64,000 nt of DNA, taken from the IMG/VR virus record IMGVR_UViG_3300045806_000063, positions 117,109 through 181,108 of that record; one strand, written 5' to 3'. Each line of letters starts with the position of its first letter. The first letter of the stretch is position 1. The notes beneath the pieces were generated by a model, which worked only from the letters and a program-made list of their open reading frames with translations, searched no databases and had not been told where the DNA came from. The stretch comes from a virus. Shown here one piece after another: positions 33,304-42,164 of this stretch. Made by a program: the position numbers and the translations under genes.

Positions 33304-33537
33304 ATGGCAAGTATGATGGTTAGGCATCTGGTGGTATCTCGTAAGTACATGCATGGTTACAAGGAAGGAGATCGGGTAATTGTTAGGTTGGATAGCGGAC
33401 TGACATTTCATGCGGTTGTTAAGTTATATTCAGTACGCAGGCTAGTAGTACAGGATGTAAGGTATGTTAATGAACTAAGTTGGAGAGGACAGTTTCTGGT
33501 GTCTCCAAAACATATTTTAAATTTAGTAGGGGGATGA
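33304..33537 (+). CDS. Small basic beta-rich hypothetical protein
   Basis: ATG 33304 follows TAGGAGTGGTAGTT and gives 77 aa; an in-frame GTG at 33295 is less likely. The product (YKEGDRVIVRLDSGLTFHAVVKLY) looks like a small SH3-type barrel with many basic residues. A 15-codon frame (33542-33589) follows and may be a vestige. Function unknown. Confidence 0.65.
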   Translation: MASMMVRHLVVSRKYMHGYKEGDRVIVRLDSGLTFHAVVKLYSVRRLVVQDVRYVNELSWRGQFLVSPKHILNLVGG

Positions 33538-33621
33538 AATTATGGGAACACAATTTGAACTGACCGAAGAGCAGGATCTGTTACATTGAGTTACAATTTT
33601 ATTAAATTTAGAGGATAGAGA

Positions 33622-35397
33622 ATGGAACGTATAAGAAAATTAGAAGAACTTTTAAGCTGTAGGTATTCAGTTACACCACCTGCTCTCACTCATCTGATTA
33701 AGAATGGTTGGGAGGGGGAGCATACAGTGACCATTGTACCTGATAGAATACATCGTATTATGTCCGATGAGAGCTGGGGGATATTCCTAGACGGGTTCAA
33801 GAGGATGGTATTAGGTACTCCTTATAGGGATATTCTGGAGTTCATAGAGGAACTGGTCGTCCGTAACAATGGAGACGTACGACGGTACACTGGGTATTTA
33901 CAGGATGCGAGAATTCCTTTTAGTGTTCGGCGTGGTTATATGGGCGAGAATTATGGGGCTAAGAAGATAGAGGGTGGCGGGCGTATGCGTGTTCCTGCTC
34001 CTAAACCTGGGACGATAGAGTTCATTATTGATACTGATGCAGTTGAGAATCGGCATGAGGTGTGGACTGATTTGTGCAGTGAACGACTAGTGTCACAGTC
34101 CTGTGAGGGAGCTGCTTGTGCTCTGGCTGATAGATTCATGCTTCCTGGTATTGACTTTACTACTATGGTCAAGTGTGAGAAGGAGAAAGGTGAGTCTACA
34201 GCACTTGAAAGTTGTATTGGGGAGTACTCAGTTACGATCCCTCCTAAGGGTAAGAACAGAATGTCTTTAGGGGGGTATCCAGTGGATATGCCGCCGCCGT
34301 TTCCGACACCTGTAGGGGTTAGGAAGCATTCTCAGATGGATAACGATAGCTGGGAAGTATATTCCAATGCATTTTCGCAAATGGTATTAGGGGTAGACCA
34401 ACCCGGCATATTAGGGCGGGAGTTTAGTAGTGTTATGGAGTTCTTGAGGGGGTTTCCGAAACTTAATGGCAAAGATGGTATAGTGGTCCAATTGAGCGGA
34501 TACTCTTTACGGGAGGCTTCCATACCTTTTAAAATTATACGTGGATCAGCTGGAGTAGATTATAATGTTAATGTACTTAGGGAGGGGCAAGATGGCGCTG
34601 TTCCAGCACCTAGGGATGGTACTTTGGAGATTATTATAGATTCCAGTGCTAACAGATGCATTCAACAGAGATGGGAGGAACAGGCATGTGAACGCATGAT
34701 CGCAAGGTCTGCCTCTGAGGCTGCGGCTGCGTTAATGGAGGTTTTTATGCTTCCGGATATAGAGTTTCGCTATGAAACTCCAGTAATACCAGTTATTCCA
34801 ATGGGCTCGGTAGGGCCAGTAATAGATGAAAAAATAAATGATGGAGAACTAGAAATGGATACTAACTTAGCGGTTGTAGATCCGATATACCCAGATGCGG
34901 ATGCTGATGGGGAATGCTTTCGTCCAGGATTAGAACCAGGGGAATTTGAGGTAGAGGAGGAGTTAAAGAACCAGCTGGCGGAAGAATGTGACACTGAAGA
35001 CTCTCCTACTACTGAGAGAGGCGGAAGTAGTATCGAGGCTACGATAATAGTACAAGGAGAAAAGATGATACTAATCTTGTATACAGGTTTGGACCCTAAT
35101 GGCAGGTACCCGTTTGCGACTCTAGGCGTCCATGCTATCCATCCTGGTGAGAATACCCTGCCTCTTGTGTCTGTGGGTCAGGCCATTGAATGCGATGATG
35201 ACGAAACTTGGGCTCTTGGCTGTGTGATCAACCAAGATATCTTTTATTCAACCGTAGCTACTATGACGGATTTTGGAGTATTGACAGGTATTGGGGTTAT
35301 GTCAGTAGAGTTTACTGATGCACTGAACAGAGCACTGAATGTAATGGTGAGTATTGCGGATGTTAAATATTCTCGTATTCCGAGTAACAATCATTAG
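33622..35397 (+). CDS. Hypothetical early protein with a duplicated domain
   Basis: The 591-aa product contains two related domains: residues about 30-190 and about 230-390. Paired features include SDESWGIFLDGFKRMVLG with DNDSWEVYSNAFSQMVLG, RIPFSVRRG with SIPFKIIRG, VPAPKPGTIEFIID with VPAPRDGTLEIIID, and ADRFMLPGIDF with MEVFMLPDIEF. An acidic linker and a third, unrelated domain (about 460-591) follow. EKGESTA between the duplicated domains is encoded by a 21-bp stretch shared with the chimallin gene. No family recognised. It shares an early operon with the gene at 33304. Confidence 0.75.
   Translation: MERIRKLEELLSCRYSVTPPALTHLIKNGWEGEHTVTIVPDRIHRIMSDESWGIFLDGFKRMVLGTPYRDILEFIEELVVRNNGDVRRYTGYLQDARIPFSVRRGYMGENYGAKKIEGGGRMRVPAPKPGTIEFIIDTDAVENRHEVWTDLCSERLVSQSCEGAACALADRFMLPGIDFTTMVKCEKEKGESTALESCIGEYSVTIPPKGKNRMSLGGYPVDMPPPFPTPVGVRKHSQMDNDSWEVYSNAFSQMVLGVDQPGILGREFSSVMEFLRGFPKLNGKDGIVVQLSGYSLREASIPFKIIRGSAGVDYNVNVLREGQDGAVPAPRDGTLEIIIDSSANRCIQQRWEEQACERMIARSASEAAAALMEVFMLPDIEFRYETPVIPVIPMGSVGPVIDEKINDGELEMDTNLAVVDPIYPDADADGECFRPGLEPGEFEVEEELKNQLAEECDTEDSPTTERGGSSIEATIIVQGEKMILILYTGLDPNGRYPFATLGVHAIHPGENTLPLVSVGQAIECDDDETWALGCVINQDIFYSTVATMTDFGVLTGIGVMSVEFTDALNRALNVMVSIADVKYSRIPSNNH
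34182..34202 (+). repeat. 21-bp in-frame repeat, copy 1
   Basis: Identical over 21 bp to 36275-36295 in the chimallin gene; both are read as EKGESTA. Confidence 0.88.
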
Positions 35398-35450
35398 GTA
35401 ATATGTCAGATACCGTATTCGTACCAGATGTAGTGTTAGATCCAGTAATG

Positions 35451-35471
35451 CAATGATTTAATAAATCATTG
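35451..35471. terminator. Short palindrome after the 33622 gene
   Basis: CAATGATTTA and TAAATCATTG with a one-base loop lie 53 bp after the stop. A 17-codon ATG frame (35403-35456) lies between and overlaps it. Confidence 0.55.
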
Positions 35472-35510
35472 TCATCAAGTATAGGATGTACCTGGATTCA
35501 AATTTCACTA

Positions 35511-35533
35511 AGAAATATATTATCTTAGTGATG
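35511..35533 (+). promoter_or_regulatory. Early promoter of the chimallin operon
   Basis: AGAAATATATTATCTTAGTGATGG lies about 115 bp before the chimallin ATG, the longest promoter-to-gene distance in the set. Confidence 0.78.
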
Positions 35534-35592
35534 GCAAATATAATGGAGTAATAAAAAATAAACAGATAAGTTAATACTATGTCAAAAATACC

Positions 35593-35614
35593 ACTCAATC
35601 GTAACTGATTGAGT
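35593..35614 (+). promoter_or_regulatory. Leader hairpin of the chimallin gene
   Basis: ACTCAATC and GATTGAGT with a 6-base loop lie in the long leader, inside a possible 9-codon leader peptide frame beginning at 35580. It may stabilise the mRNA or regulate translation. Confidence 0.45.
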
Positions 35615-35648
35615 ACCATCCCGTTGTAAAAAATATATAGAGGTAAGT

Positions 35649-37556
35649 ATGTCAGAAGTAAGACAAGAAACATTAGGAACAAACCGTACCAGCGGTGATC
35701 AAGTAAAGCAAGAAAGACCAGAAAGAGGTCCTTCTCGTAGACCAATTGAAGATGCCCAAGGTGAGCGTAAACCACGCCCATCTTCCAAGCTGTTTAATCA
35801 CTCCATGGCGGGTAGCAGAAGCACTGCTGATCTGGAAGAGATAGTAAAAACGTTTGAGGCTATCTGCAAACAATATGCAGAAGTTGAGAACATCGTCATT
35901 GAAGTAAAACCAATCAGCCACAATCTGGCAATTCCAGCAATCCTGTTGATCTATCGGGAAGGCTCAAATAAGGTACGATATACCGCACTCTTACCATCTG
36001 GTATGCTGCAGGGCACTATTGCTGACAAAGAAGAAAATGAAAGAGGACAAAAATTTTACACTCCTCGATTTGCAGCAGATCTTTGGCCTGGCCTTATGGA
36101 GGATACAGCGGAAGATCTAATCAACCGTACGTACTTCAATGGTAATGCCCAGAAAGGCTGGATACGACTCTGTAGTGTTATCGTACTGCCAGAGCATTCC
36201 GATTATCGTCAGTTAAATACTGCGATTATCGCATTTGATCATGGAGTTACTGCACTGTTGGCAATTTCTCGTTTGGAGAAAGGTGAGTCTACAGCCTCAT
36301 ACTGCTATCAGGATTTTGAAGATCGGGGCATGAAATTGTCAGGGATTGCTGAAGTCAATCCGACTGGTACAATTCTCAGTACCTTAGGTGAGCCACTGGC
36401 AGTGGATTTCAAATTATCAGTGTTAGCAAAAACTGTAAACAATGGTTCAGAGAATCTGCATGATACTGGCACTAGCATTGCGATAACGACAGTTTATGGG
36501 GCTATCGACTTCCAGCTTCTGCCGGAAGAAGAAGAAGTCAAAACCATTAATCGGGATAAGTTTTACCCAGTGGTAATTCCTAAACTGATCATTAAGCAAT
36601 CAAGTTCGGTTAATCCGAACAACCCAGAAAACACAGATTGCTTGATGTCTCAAATCCTGGGGCTGTTAATGGTCCGTCTCTACTCTGAGAAGCCTGAGAG
36701 ATGGGGCCAGATGTTTGAACCCGATAATGCTTCTCAGAACAACAATATTGGCGCCTTGGGTCTGGTCGGCAATCCGTACGCTGATACTACACTGGAGTTA
36801 GGAGTTCACAATGTTGTGAGTAAAGTCACACATGGCCGAAATGCTGGTGGAAAACTGGTAGCTGATCTACTGAATGAGTATTGTTCAGTAGCTCCAATGA
36901 TTATATTGGAAATTCCAGAAGGTGGTCCTCTTGAGGCCCTCCAGAATTATCTGGTGGAAGAGACTAGTGCAAACTATTCGATTATTGCTAACGAACTGTC
37001 AAGTTTCGTTGGGGTTCCAGATAGCTTTGCTGAAGCCTGGGAAAGTGAAGGTGGACCAGCAAGAATTCCGATCTTGGAATTAGAATCGCCACTGAACTTA
37101 CCATTGATTCGCTACACCGGCCATGCGGAAGCAGGTGGTATTCTCCATGATCCAAATGAAATCGATCTGTTACATCTGTTAAACGTAGGTGTATCGATGG
37201 ATGTTATTCAAGATTATGACCAGTTGCATTCACCGGGTGCAAACCATCCAGCTGAACTTAATCAAAGGTATAGTAACATTAAGCGTGTTCTTGATAATGC
37301 TAAAATCACTGGAACCTCAGTGCAATATTGCATTAATATGGACTGGTTAAACCTGGTAGATGATTTCCTCGGGAGCTATGGCATAACCATTGATTTGGAT
37401 GAAGGTCTGACCTTTGGTAATAATGCTTTCGGTCTGTCACGTGGTGGTAGTAGCAAACATGCGGAAGGTTCTGCTATGTTCCGCCGCAGTGGTCTGTCAC
37501 GGACTCGTACTTCCCGTCCTATTGGTGGTCTGAATTCAAGCAGACGTTCATCTTAA
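35649..37556 (+). CDS. chmA: Chimallin, phage nucleus shell protein (phiKZ gp54-like)
   Basis: The 635-aa product is the same size as known chimallins (about 610-630 aa) and lies directly before the RNAP beta' N gene, as in phiKZ (gp54-gp55). It self-assembles into the flexible lattice enclosing replicating phage DNA. The N-terminal 60 residues are charged and likely disordered, then come two folded domains. The C-terminus (SGLSRTRTSRPIGGLNSSRRSS) is a basic flexible tail, which in chimallins mediates lattice contacts. GC content and CTG/CGT codons point to strong expression. ATG 35649 follows AGAGGTAAGT. The 21-bp EKGESTA segment at 36275 is shared with the gene at 33622. Confidence 0.9.
   Translation: MSEVRQETLGTNRTSGDQVKQERPERGPSRRPIEDAQGERKPRPSSKLFNHSMAGSRSTADLEEIVKTFEAICKQYAEVENIVIEVKPISHNLAIPAILLIYREGSNKVRYTALLPSGMLQGTIADKEENERGQKFYTPRFAADLWPGLMEDTAEDLINRTYFNGNAQKGWIRLCSVIVLPEHSDYRQLNTAIIAFDHGVTALLAISRLEKGESTASYCYQDFEDRGMKLSGIAEVNPTGTILSTLGEPLAVDFKLSVLAKTVNNGSENLHDTGTSIAITTVYGAIDFQLLPEEEEVKTINRDKFYPVVIPKLIIKQSSSVNPNNPENTDCLMSQILGLLMVRLYSEKPERWGQMFEPDNASQNNNIGALGLVGNPYADTTLELGVHNVVSKVTHGRNAGGKLVADLLNEYCSVAPMIILEIPEGGPLEALQNYLVEETSANYSIIANELSSFVGVPDSFAEAWESEGGPARIPILELESPLNLPLIRYTGHAEAGGILHDPNEIDLLHLLNVGVSMDVIQDYDQLHSPGANHPAELNQRYSNIKRVLDNAKITGTSVQYCINMDWLNLVDDFLGSYGITIDLDEGLTFGNNAFGLSRGGSSKHAEGSAMFRRSGLSRTRTSRPIGGLNSSRRSS
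36275..36295 (+). repeat. 21-bp in-frame repeat, copy 2
   Basis: Exact copy of 34182-34202 within chmA, in the same reading frame. Confidence 0.88.
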
Positions 37557-37566
37557 CGTAACACTA

Positions 37567-37595
37567 GGGTATAGAGCACGATGTGCTCTATACCC
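37567..37595 (+). terminator. Hairpin terminator after chmA
   Basis: A 13-bp stem GGGTATAGAGCAC with a 3-base loop is followed by CGTACT and seven T. It likely reduces transcription into the RNAP gene, so chimallin is made in excess. Confidence 0.8.
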
Positions 37596-37625
37596 GTACT
37601 TTTTTTATTATTAAGAAAGGAAAGT

Positions 37626-39203
37626 ATGGCAATCTATATCGATATACCAAATTTCGATGAGATATTTGAGGCGTTTGAAGCGAGTGAAGGAGTTATCCTA
37701 CTCAACGATGTACCATATGTTACAGAGGAGGATAAAGTTCTATTTCAGTCGTTAATAGTAACTGAAACAGAAAGTGATGTGCTTTCATCTGTTCCAAAAT
37801 GCAGATGTGGTAAATATCAAAATGCTTATAACGCAGGAGATGGAACAACCCCTGGTAGAATTTGTGAAGTATGTAATACGGAGGTGCAGTACCCTGCAGA
37901 GGAGACAATTGATTCAAAGGTATGGATACGAGTACCAGATGGAGTAGAAGGATTCATTTCCCCATACTTCTGGAACAAGTTAACCACGTTAGCAGCTTCT
38001 ACTAAGGGTCTTAATATCTTACGCTGGGCAATCGATCCTAAAGTAGCAGTACCGTCTAATGCAGGAGAGGTAGTAAAAGAAAAGATAACATATCTCACTA
38101 ATTGTAACTGGGTAAGAAGTCTTAATTACTTCATTAATAACTGGGAAGTATTTTTTGAAATGATTCAAAGTACGACTCCTCGTGCTAAAAGGTCAGCAGT
38201 TAAAAGTGATCTTGATATTCTAAGAGGTTATTCTAAATTATTCTTTCCTAAATATCTCCCACTACCTACAAAGGCATTGATGATTATCGAAAAGACTAAT
38301 GTGGGTAATTATGCAGATACTGTTACCATGTCTTCTGCCATGGCTGCGGCAAAGACAATTGGCGTTATTAATGCACCAAGAGGCCCTTCTGCTAAACCAT
38401 TTTCAATAAAACGTCTAGAGATAGCAACTGTAGATATCTGTCAAAATCTTACAGGATATTGCCAGGTAGCCTTTAAGACAAACATCTGTGGTAAGTCTGG
38501 TTATTTACGAGGTAATGGTTATAAAGCACGATGTGATTGGACCGCTAGGGGAGTAGTTACATCTATACATACTCCACATGACTATGCTGAACTACACCTT
38601 CCCTGGGTTCAGGGAGTGGAGTTATTTAAGATACATTTGTATAACAAATTAATTAAGAAGCATAACTTTACCCATAGAGCTACAATCCTCAAATTGAAAC
38701 AAGCGGTAAACGTATACGATCCGCTGATAGATACTTTATTTAAGGAACTGATAGCGTCTGGTAAGATTCTTGATCGTAAGATCACTTGTGATATGGACTT
38801 CTATATTAGTAGAGGGCTTACTAAAGAACAAGTTGAAACGATTACCCTACCTAAAGTAGGTATACCGGTAATGTTTCAGCGAAATCCAACTTTGGGCATG
38901 GGTTCTGCACAACTACAAGCGTTAACAAGGATTAAAACAGATCTATCGGATAAGTCAGTGTCCCTTAGCGATCTTGTTGCTACAGCGTACAATATGGACC
39001 ATGATGGGGATGCGATGAACTTGACTCTATTATTGCAGCCTCGTTTTGTTGAAGCATCAGAGCCGATGGATATACGGTATGTGATTCATGACACTGTCAA
39101 GTTGGGTAAACTGAATGACAATGTTAAACTACCAGACCCTGCATGTATGACATTAGGGAACTTTGTGAATCAGCGATATCATGAGAATTTAAAATCCCAT
39201 TAA
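37626..39203 (+). CDS. RNA polymerase beta' subunit, N-terminal part (phiKZ gp55-like, non-virion RNAP)
   Basis: The 525-aa product carries the catalytic magnesium motif YNMDHDGDAMNL (about 455-466), equivalent to NADFDGDQM of cellular beta'. A zinc-like cluster CRCG with CEVC lies near residues 60-87. ATG 37626 follows AGAAAGGAAAGT; an in-frame GTG upstream lies in the terminator and is unlikely. Its position right after chmA matches phiKZ gp55, a subunit of the polymerase made during infection. Partners in this window are at 45112 (probable), 49929 and 52019; the beta N-part is outside. Confidence 0.92.
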   Translation: MAIYIDIPNFDEIFEAFEASEGVILLNDVPYVTEEDKVLFQSLIVTETESDVLSSVPKCRCGKYQNAYNAGDGTTPGRICEVCNTEVQYPAEETIDSKVWIRVPDGVEGFISPYFWNKLTTLAASTKGLNILRWAIDPKVAVPSNAGEVVKEKITYLTNCNWVRSLNYFINNWEVFFEMIQSTTPRAKRSAVKSDLDILRGYSKLFFPKYLPLPTKALMIIEKTNVGNYADTVTMSSAMAAAKTIGVINAPRGPSAKPFSIKRLEIATVDICQNLTGYCQVAFKTNICGKSGYLRGNGYKARCDWTARGVVTSIHTPHDYAELHLPWVQGVELFKIHLYNKLIKKHNFTHRATILKLKQAVNVYDPLIDTLFKELIASGKILDRKITCDMDFYISRGLTKEQVETITLPKVGIPVMFQRNPTLGMGSAQLQALTRIKTDLSDKSVSLSDLVATAYNMDHDGDAMNLTLLLQPRFVEASEPMDIRYVIHDTVKLGKLNDNVKLPDPACMTLGNFVNQRYHENLKSH

Positions 39204-39206
39204 GTT

Positions 39207-39470
39207 ATGAAAAGTACTAATAGTATCGTATACGCTGAACCTGGCGACAGATTAGACCATTTTGTTTATGGGGTAGGTTTAATTCACATAGTAACACAGA
39301 CCGATACCAGTATAACGATTGAACTGGAATGGGAGGATGAACCTGCACCTACTAAATTACGTTTCTCAAAACGTAAACTTCCAGATAAGGTTGTACTTAT
39401 TAAAAATAAATTTGATCCAACGGAGGATGAATGTTTAAAAATGACAAGCATATTAGTAAATGCGGGATAG
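39207..39470 (+). CDS. Small hypothetical protein
   Basis: The 87-aa product starts 3 bp after the RNAP gene and ends 40 bp inside the next frame. A beta-rich, basic sequence (YAEPGDRLDHFVYGVGLIHIV, then LRFSKRKLPDKVVLI) suggests a small barrel. No family assigned. It is translated with the RNAP gene. Confidence 0.65.
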   Translation: MKSTNSIVYAEPGDRLDHFVYGVGLIHIVTQTDTSITIELEWEDEPAPTKLRFSKRKLPDKVVLIKNKFDPTEDECLKMTSILVNAG

Positions 39471-39793
39471 TGGTTTTACATTACCTGGATTTTCTACAGC
39501 TACACTCTAGTGCTGTGGATATTATATTCAGTGTAACTGAGACTGGAGCTATCGGAAGGGCACTGATAGAGAGGAGTGGTAAGACATTAATTGAGAATGT
39601 TCCAATTGAGACAATTGTAAAAGTTGTAGGGTCAGAACCTTTCTCAGCTACAGTAAACAACCACTTATACATCACCAAAGAACAAGTAACTCATTTGAAA
39701 AAGTTACTTGGGATAGAGGAGGTTTCTAAACCTAAACAGTGTTTCTTAAGGAAACTCTTTAAACTGTTACTAGGTAAAATTACACACTACTGA
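39431..39793 (+). CDS. Small hypothetical protein with basic C-terminus
   Basis: ATG 39431 follows GGAGGATGA, a strong ribosome binding site within the upstream gene. The 120-aa product has a beta-like core and a Lys-rich, hydrophobic C-terminal helix (CFLRKLFKLLLGKITHY) that could touch membrane. Function unknown. Confidence 0.65.
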   Translation: MFKNDKHISKCGIVVLHYLDFLQLHSSAVDIIFSVTETGAIGRALIERSGKTLIENVPIETIVKVVGSEPFSATVNNHLYITKEQVTHLKKLLGIEEVSKPKQCFLRKLFKLLLGKITHY

Positions 39794-39807
39794 GTTGGAG
39801 ACCACGA

Positions 39808-40425
39808 ATGGCAAAAGCCATAGGGATATCTAAATACGGAGACGTAGGTAACTATCTATTCTTTCAGCCAACGGATAAAGTTCAGAGCCGCATCAGTAAT
39901 AGATTTCAGAATTTCGTAGCTAATGCTCGTAATAGCGATGATCAATTTATTGACTCTGTTACTGAAAGGTTCAATAATGCAGTAGAAAATCAAACTCTGC
40001 GCATTGATGACTTGTTTAAGCAGCGGATAAGTTCTGTATTCAAAACAAATAAGATACGACATCTGTCTACTATCTCTGATATACAAGAAGCTCCTGACAT
40101 CATGAGACGATGGATAATGGCCGCTCCTGTAGTAAGGGAAAGGTATCAGAATAAAGTTATGTCTGGTTATTCTGGTAAGTTTGATGACCCATTTCCTAAT
40201 CAAAGACCAGGACCACGTCATCACGATTACAGACGTGTCATGAACGGGATAGTATATCGGGAAGAGGATGAATTAGTTACTCATCGATATATAGACGGTT
40301 TTAATACCACGGAGTTAACAACTGCAGAAAAAGCATATATACTGAAAGCTTGGTCTGTTATGGAACAAGCACTTAAAGATGGTGACAATAGCGACCCTAC
40401 CAGCGTATGGAATGGGTTATTGTAA
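39808..40425 (+). CDS. Hypothetical protein
   Basis: The 205-aa product is helical with many Arg and Asn, including a His/Arg/Pro-rich centre (NQRPGPRHHDYRRV). It follows GGAGACCACG. No family recognised; it lies between small genes downstream of RNAP. Confidence 0.7.
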   Translation: MAKAIGISKYGDVGNYLFFQPTDKVQSRISNRFQNFVANARNSDDQFIDSVTERFNNAVENQTLRIDDLFKQRISSVFKTNKIRHLSTISDIQEAPDIMRRWIMAAPVVRERYQNKVMSGYSGKFDDPFPNQRPGPRHHDYRRVMNGIVYREEDELVTHRYIDGFNTTELTTAEKAYILKAWSVMEQALKDGDNSDPTSVWNGLL

Positions 40426-40432
40426 ATTAACT

Positions 40433-40450
40433 AGCTCCTTAACCGGAGCT
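40433..40450 (+). terminator. Short stem AGCTCC/GGAGCT with T-tract
   Basis: A 6-bp stem with a 6-base loop is followed by TATTTTTA. A weak terminator or processing site between co-directional genes. Confidence 0.45.
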
Positions 40451-40471
40451 TATTTTTAGAGGAAATAAAAA

Positions 40472-41056
40472 ATGGCTTTATATACAGTTTTAGAAAGTAA
40501 TCTGATCGGTCCTCGAGTAGTTAACTTCCTTGATAAATGCTATGCTACGAGAGAGGAAGTAGAAACAGCGAAAGCAGAAATGTTAGAGGAGGAAAGAAAA
40601 ACATATGGTGATAAGGTAGCTGTCTATTACACGACAGAAGCGGTATTTACTACACTTACCAGAGATCTCCTTAGTGCATTTCTGATTTTAAACGATTTCC
40701 AGAAAGTCCGTAAACAGATTAACCCTGACGCAGTAGTACTTTCGCATAATGCACTTCCTCCGATAATGCTAGTTAGTTTGCACAGGCTGTATATGTCGAG
40801 GCTAGTTTTGTCAGAGTCCTTGTACTCTGAACATCCATCGGTGAAGTTAGCATCGGAATTAGGATTGAAAGATCTTACTGGATGGATCAATAGCGTATTC
40901 ATCCTCTGTGCAAAAAGTGATAACCCTAAAACATGGGAAACTATTATTAAGAATAAGGAAGGGGAACTGAAAGCTATTCAAACAGAAATTGAGGAAAGCT
41001 TCAAAGCTATTCCAGGTGCCGATTCTGATCAAGTAGAGGATATTGAGAACGGCTAA
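40472..41056 (+). CDS. Hypothetical helical protein
   Basis: The 194-aa product is largely helical with an acidic C-terminus (DSDQVEDIENG). ATG 40472 follows TAGAGGAAATAAAA. No motif recognised. Its stop overlaps the start of a 29-codon gene. Confidence 0.7.
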   Translation: MALYTVLESNLIGPRVVNFLDKCYATREEVETAKAEMLEEERKTYGDKVAVYYTTEAVFTTLTRDLLSAFLILNDFQKVRKQINPDAVVLSHNALPPIMLVSLHRLYMSRLVLSESLYSEHPSVKLASELGLKDLTGWINSVFILCAKSDNPKTWETIIKNKEGELKAIQTEIEESFKAIPGADSDQVEDIENG

Positions 41057-41145
41057 TGATAGAAAAAATAAAGATATTGATAGCTGTAATGGTTATATTC
41101 TCGGCTGTCTTAAAGAACAGATTAATTAAAAAATCTAAGCAATAA
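41056..41145 (+). CDS. 29-aa membrane micropeptide
   Basis: ATG 41056 overlaps the upstream TAA (TAATG), a common coupling arrangement here. The product has one hydrophobic helix (ILIAVMVIFSAVL) flanked by Lys-rich ends. It ends 4 bp before a strong terminator. Short, so coding status rests on position and composition. Confidence 0.5.
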   Translation: MIEKIKILIAVMVIFSAVLKNRLIKKSKQ

Positions 41146-41149
41146 TAAT

Positions 41150-41184
41150 ACATGGCTGGCACACATCTTGTGTGCCAGCCATGT
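41150..41184. terminator. Hairpin terminator
   Basis: A 16-bp stem with a 3-base loop (TCT) ends the 35.6-41.1 kb operon. T-rich sequence follows after 14 bp (41199-41205). Confidence 0.8.
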
Positions 41185-41216
41185 AAAATAGGTAGGATTT
41201 TTTTTGGAGCGTTATA

Positions 41217-41609
41217 ATGAAAAATATAGTTTGGCCTAGTCTCAATGGGGAAGGATGGATAACTGACCCAGCTAGAATATTGAATACCTCATTTGCACAC
41301 ACACTAGCATCTGATGTGATACAAACAGGTATATATAGCGGTAGCATAACTTCGATGACTGATATCATAGTTAGAAATCAGAACAACCCTACCGATCTAA
41401 TGCATGCGTTAGAAAATGCATATACTGTATTTTATAATCGTATATTTGATAGTTGTGTGGTAAATGCTACGTATAACCTGAATCCTGATAGCAGTTATAG
41501 TGTTAATCTCGCTATCGTGGTATACAAAGACTCTGTACCATATTCTTTATCTTACACCGGTCCAATGGATGTAAGTTCTTTACAAGCAGCTATACAGGGG
41601 TTAACCTAA
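41217..41609 (+). CDS. Hypothetical protein, possible virion component
   Basis: The 130-aa product is rich in Ser, Thr, Asn and Tyr with little charge, like several structural proteins. ATG 41217 follows TTTGGAGCGTTATA. The stop abuts the next gene. No family recognised; it heads a series ending at 44921. Confidence 0.65.
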   Translation: MKNIVWPSLNGEGWITDPARILNTSFAHTLASDVIQTGIYSGSITSMTDIIVRNQNNPTDLMHALENAYTVFYNRIFDSCVVNATYNLNPDSSYSVNLAIVVYKDSVPYSLSYTGPMDVSSLQAAIQGLT

Positions 41610-42161
41610 ATGAGTAATATTGAAGGATTTTGGAATAAACGGTACACTACCGATGCTTATGAGCAGATTGATGCCGAAGAATTAAAAATAACTAGTTTAA
41701 ATAGAATCCCTCAAAAGGTATTCATTAATAACTACCTCCTTGGGTTATTAACTGACCCTGTTAATTTTAGATTAAAATGGTGTAAGGAGGTTTCGTCATC
41801 TCCCTTCCATGAAGTCATCATGGTTAACGATTCTAATGAGGTACTCTGTATCATTCCACCATTGCGCGTAAGTGGCATTGTTGAAGAATTTAAAAACGAT
41901 GTACTTACAGAAGCAATTCACATGTATGAGAAAACAGGAAAAGAAAATGGAATGCCTCGACAAGCTGATAGGGCTTTAGATAGCTTATTGAAAAAGGAAA
42001 TAAAGATAGATATGTCAATGACACCGGAGATTGTGAAACGATGGAGAGACGTAGTAATTCTTTGCGGTTATGAACATTTGTTAACTGAAACCATTGATGG
42101 TAATAAATCTGCATCCGTGGAATTCTTTCAAGGTATTGATGATGGTATTTTATTGGATTAA
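41610..42161 (+). CDS. Hypothetical protein
   Basis: The 183-aa product begins directly after the upstream stop and is co-translated. Mixed alpha/beta composition with a helical centre. No motif recognised. The next gene is the phosphoesterase. Confidence 0.68.
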   Translation: MSNIEGFWNKRYTTDAYEQIDAEELKITSLNRIPQKVFINNYLLGLLTDPVNFRLKWCKEVSSSPFHEVIMVNDSNEVLCIIPPLRVSGIVEEFKNDVLTEAIHMYEKTGKENGMPRQADRALDSLLKKEIKIDMSMTPEIVKRWRDVVILCGYEHLLTETIDGNKSASVEFFQGIDDGILLD

Positions 42162-42164
42162 TAT

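Noticed and set aside
39856-40224. 122-codon minus-strand frame
   Set aside because: Antisense shadow of the 39808 gene with odd composition and no operon context.
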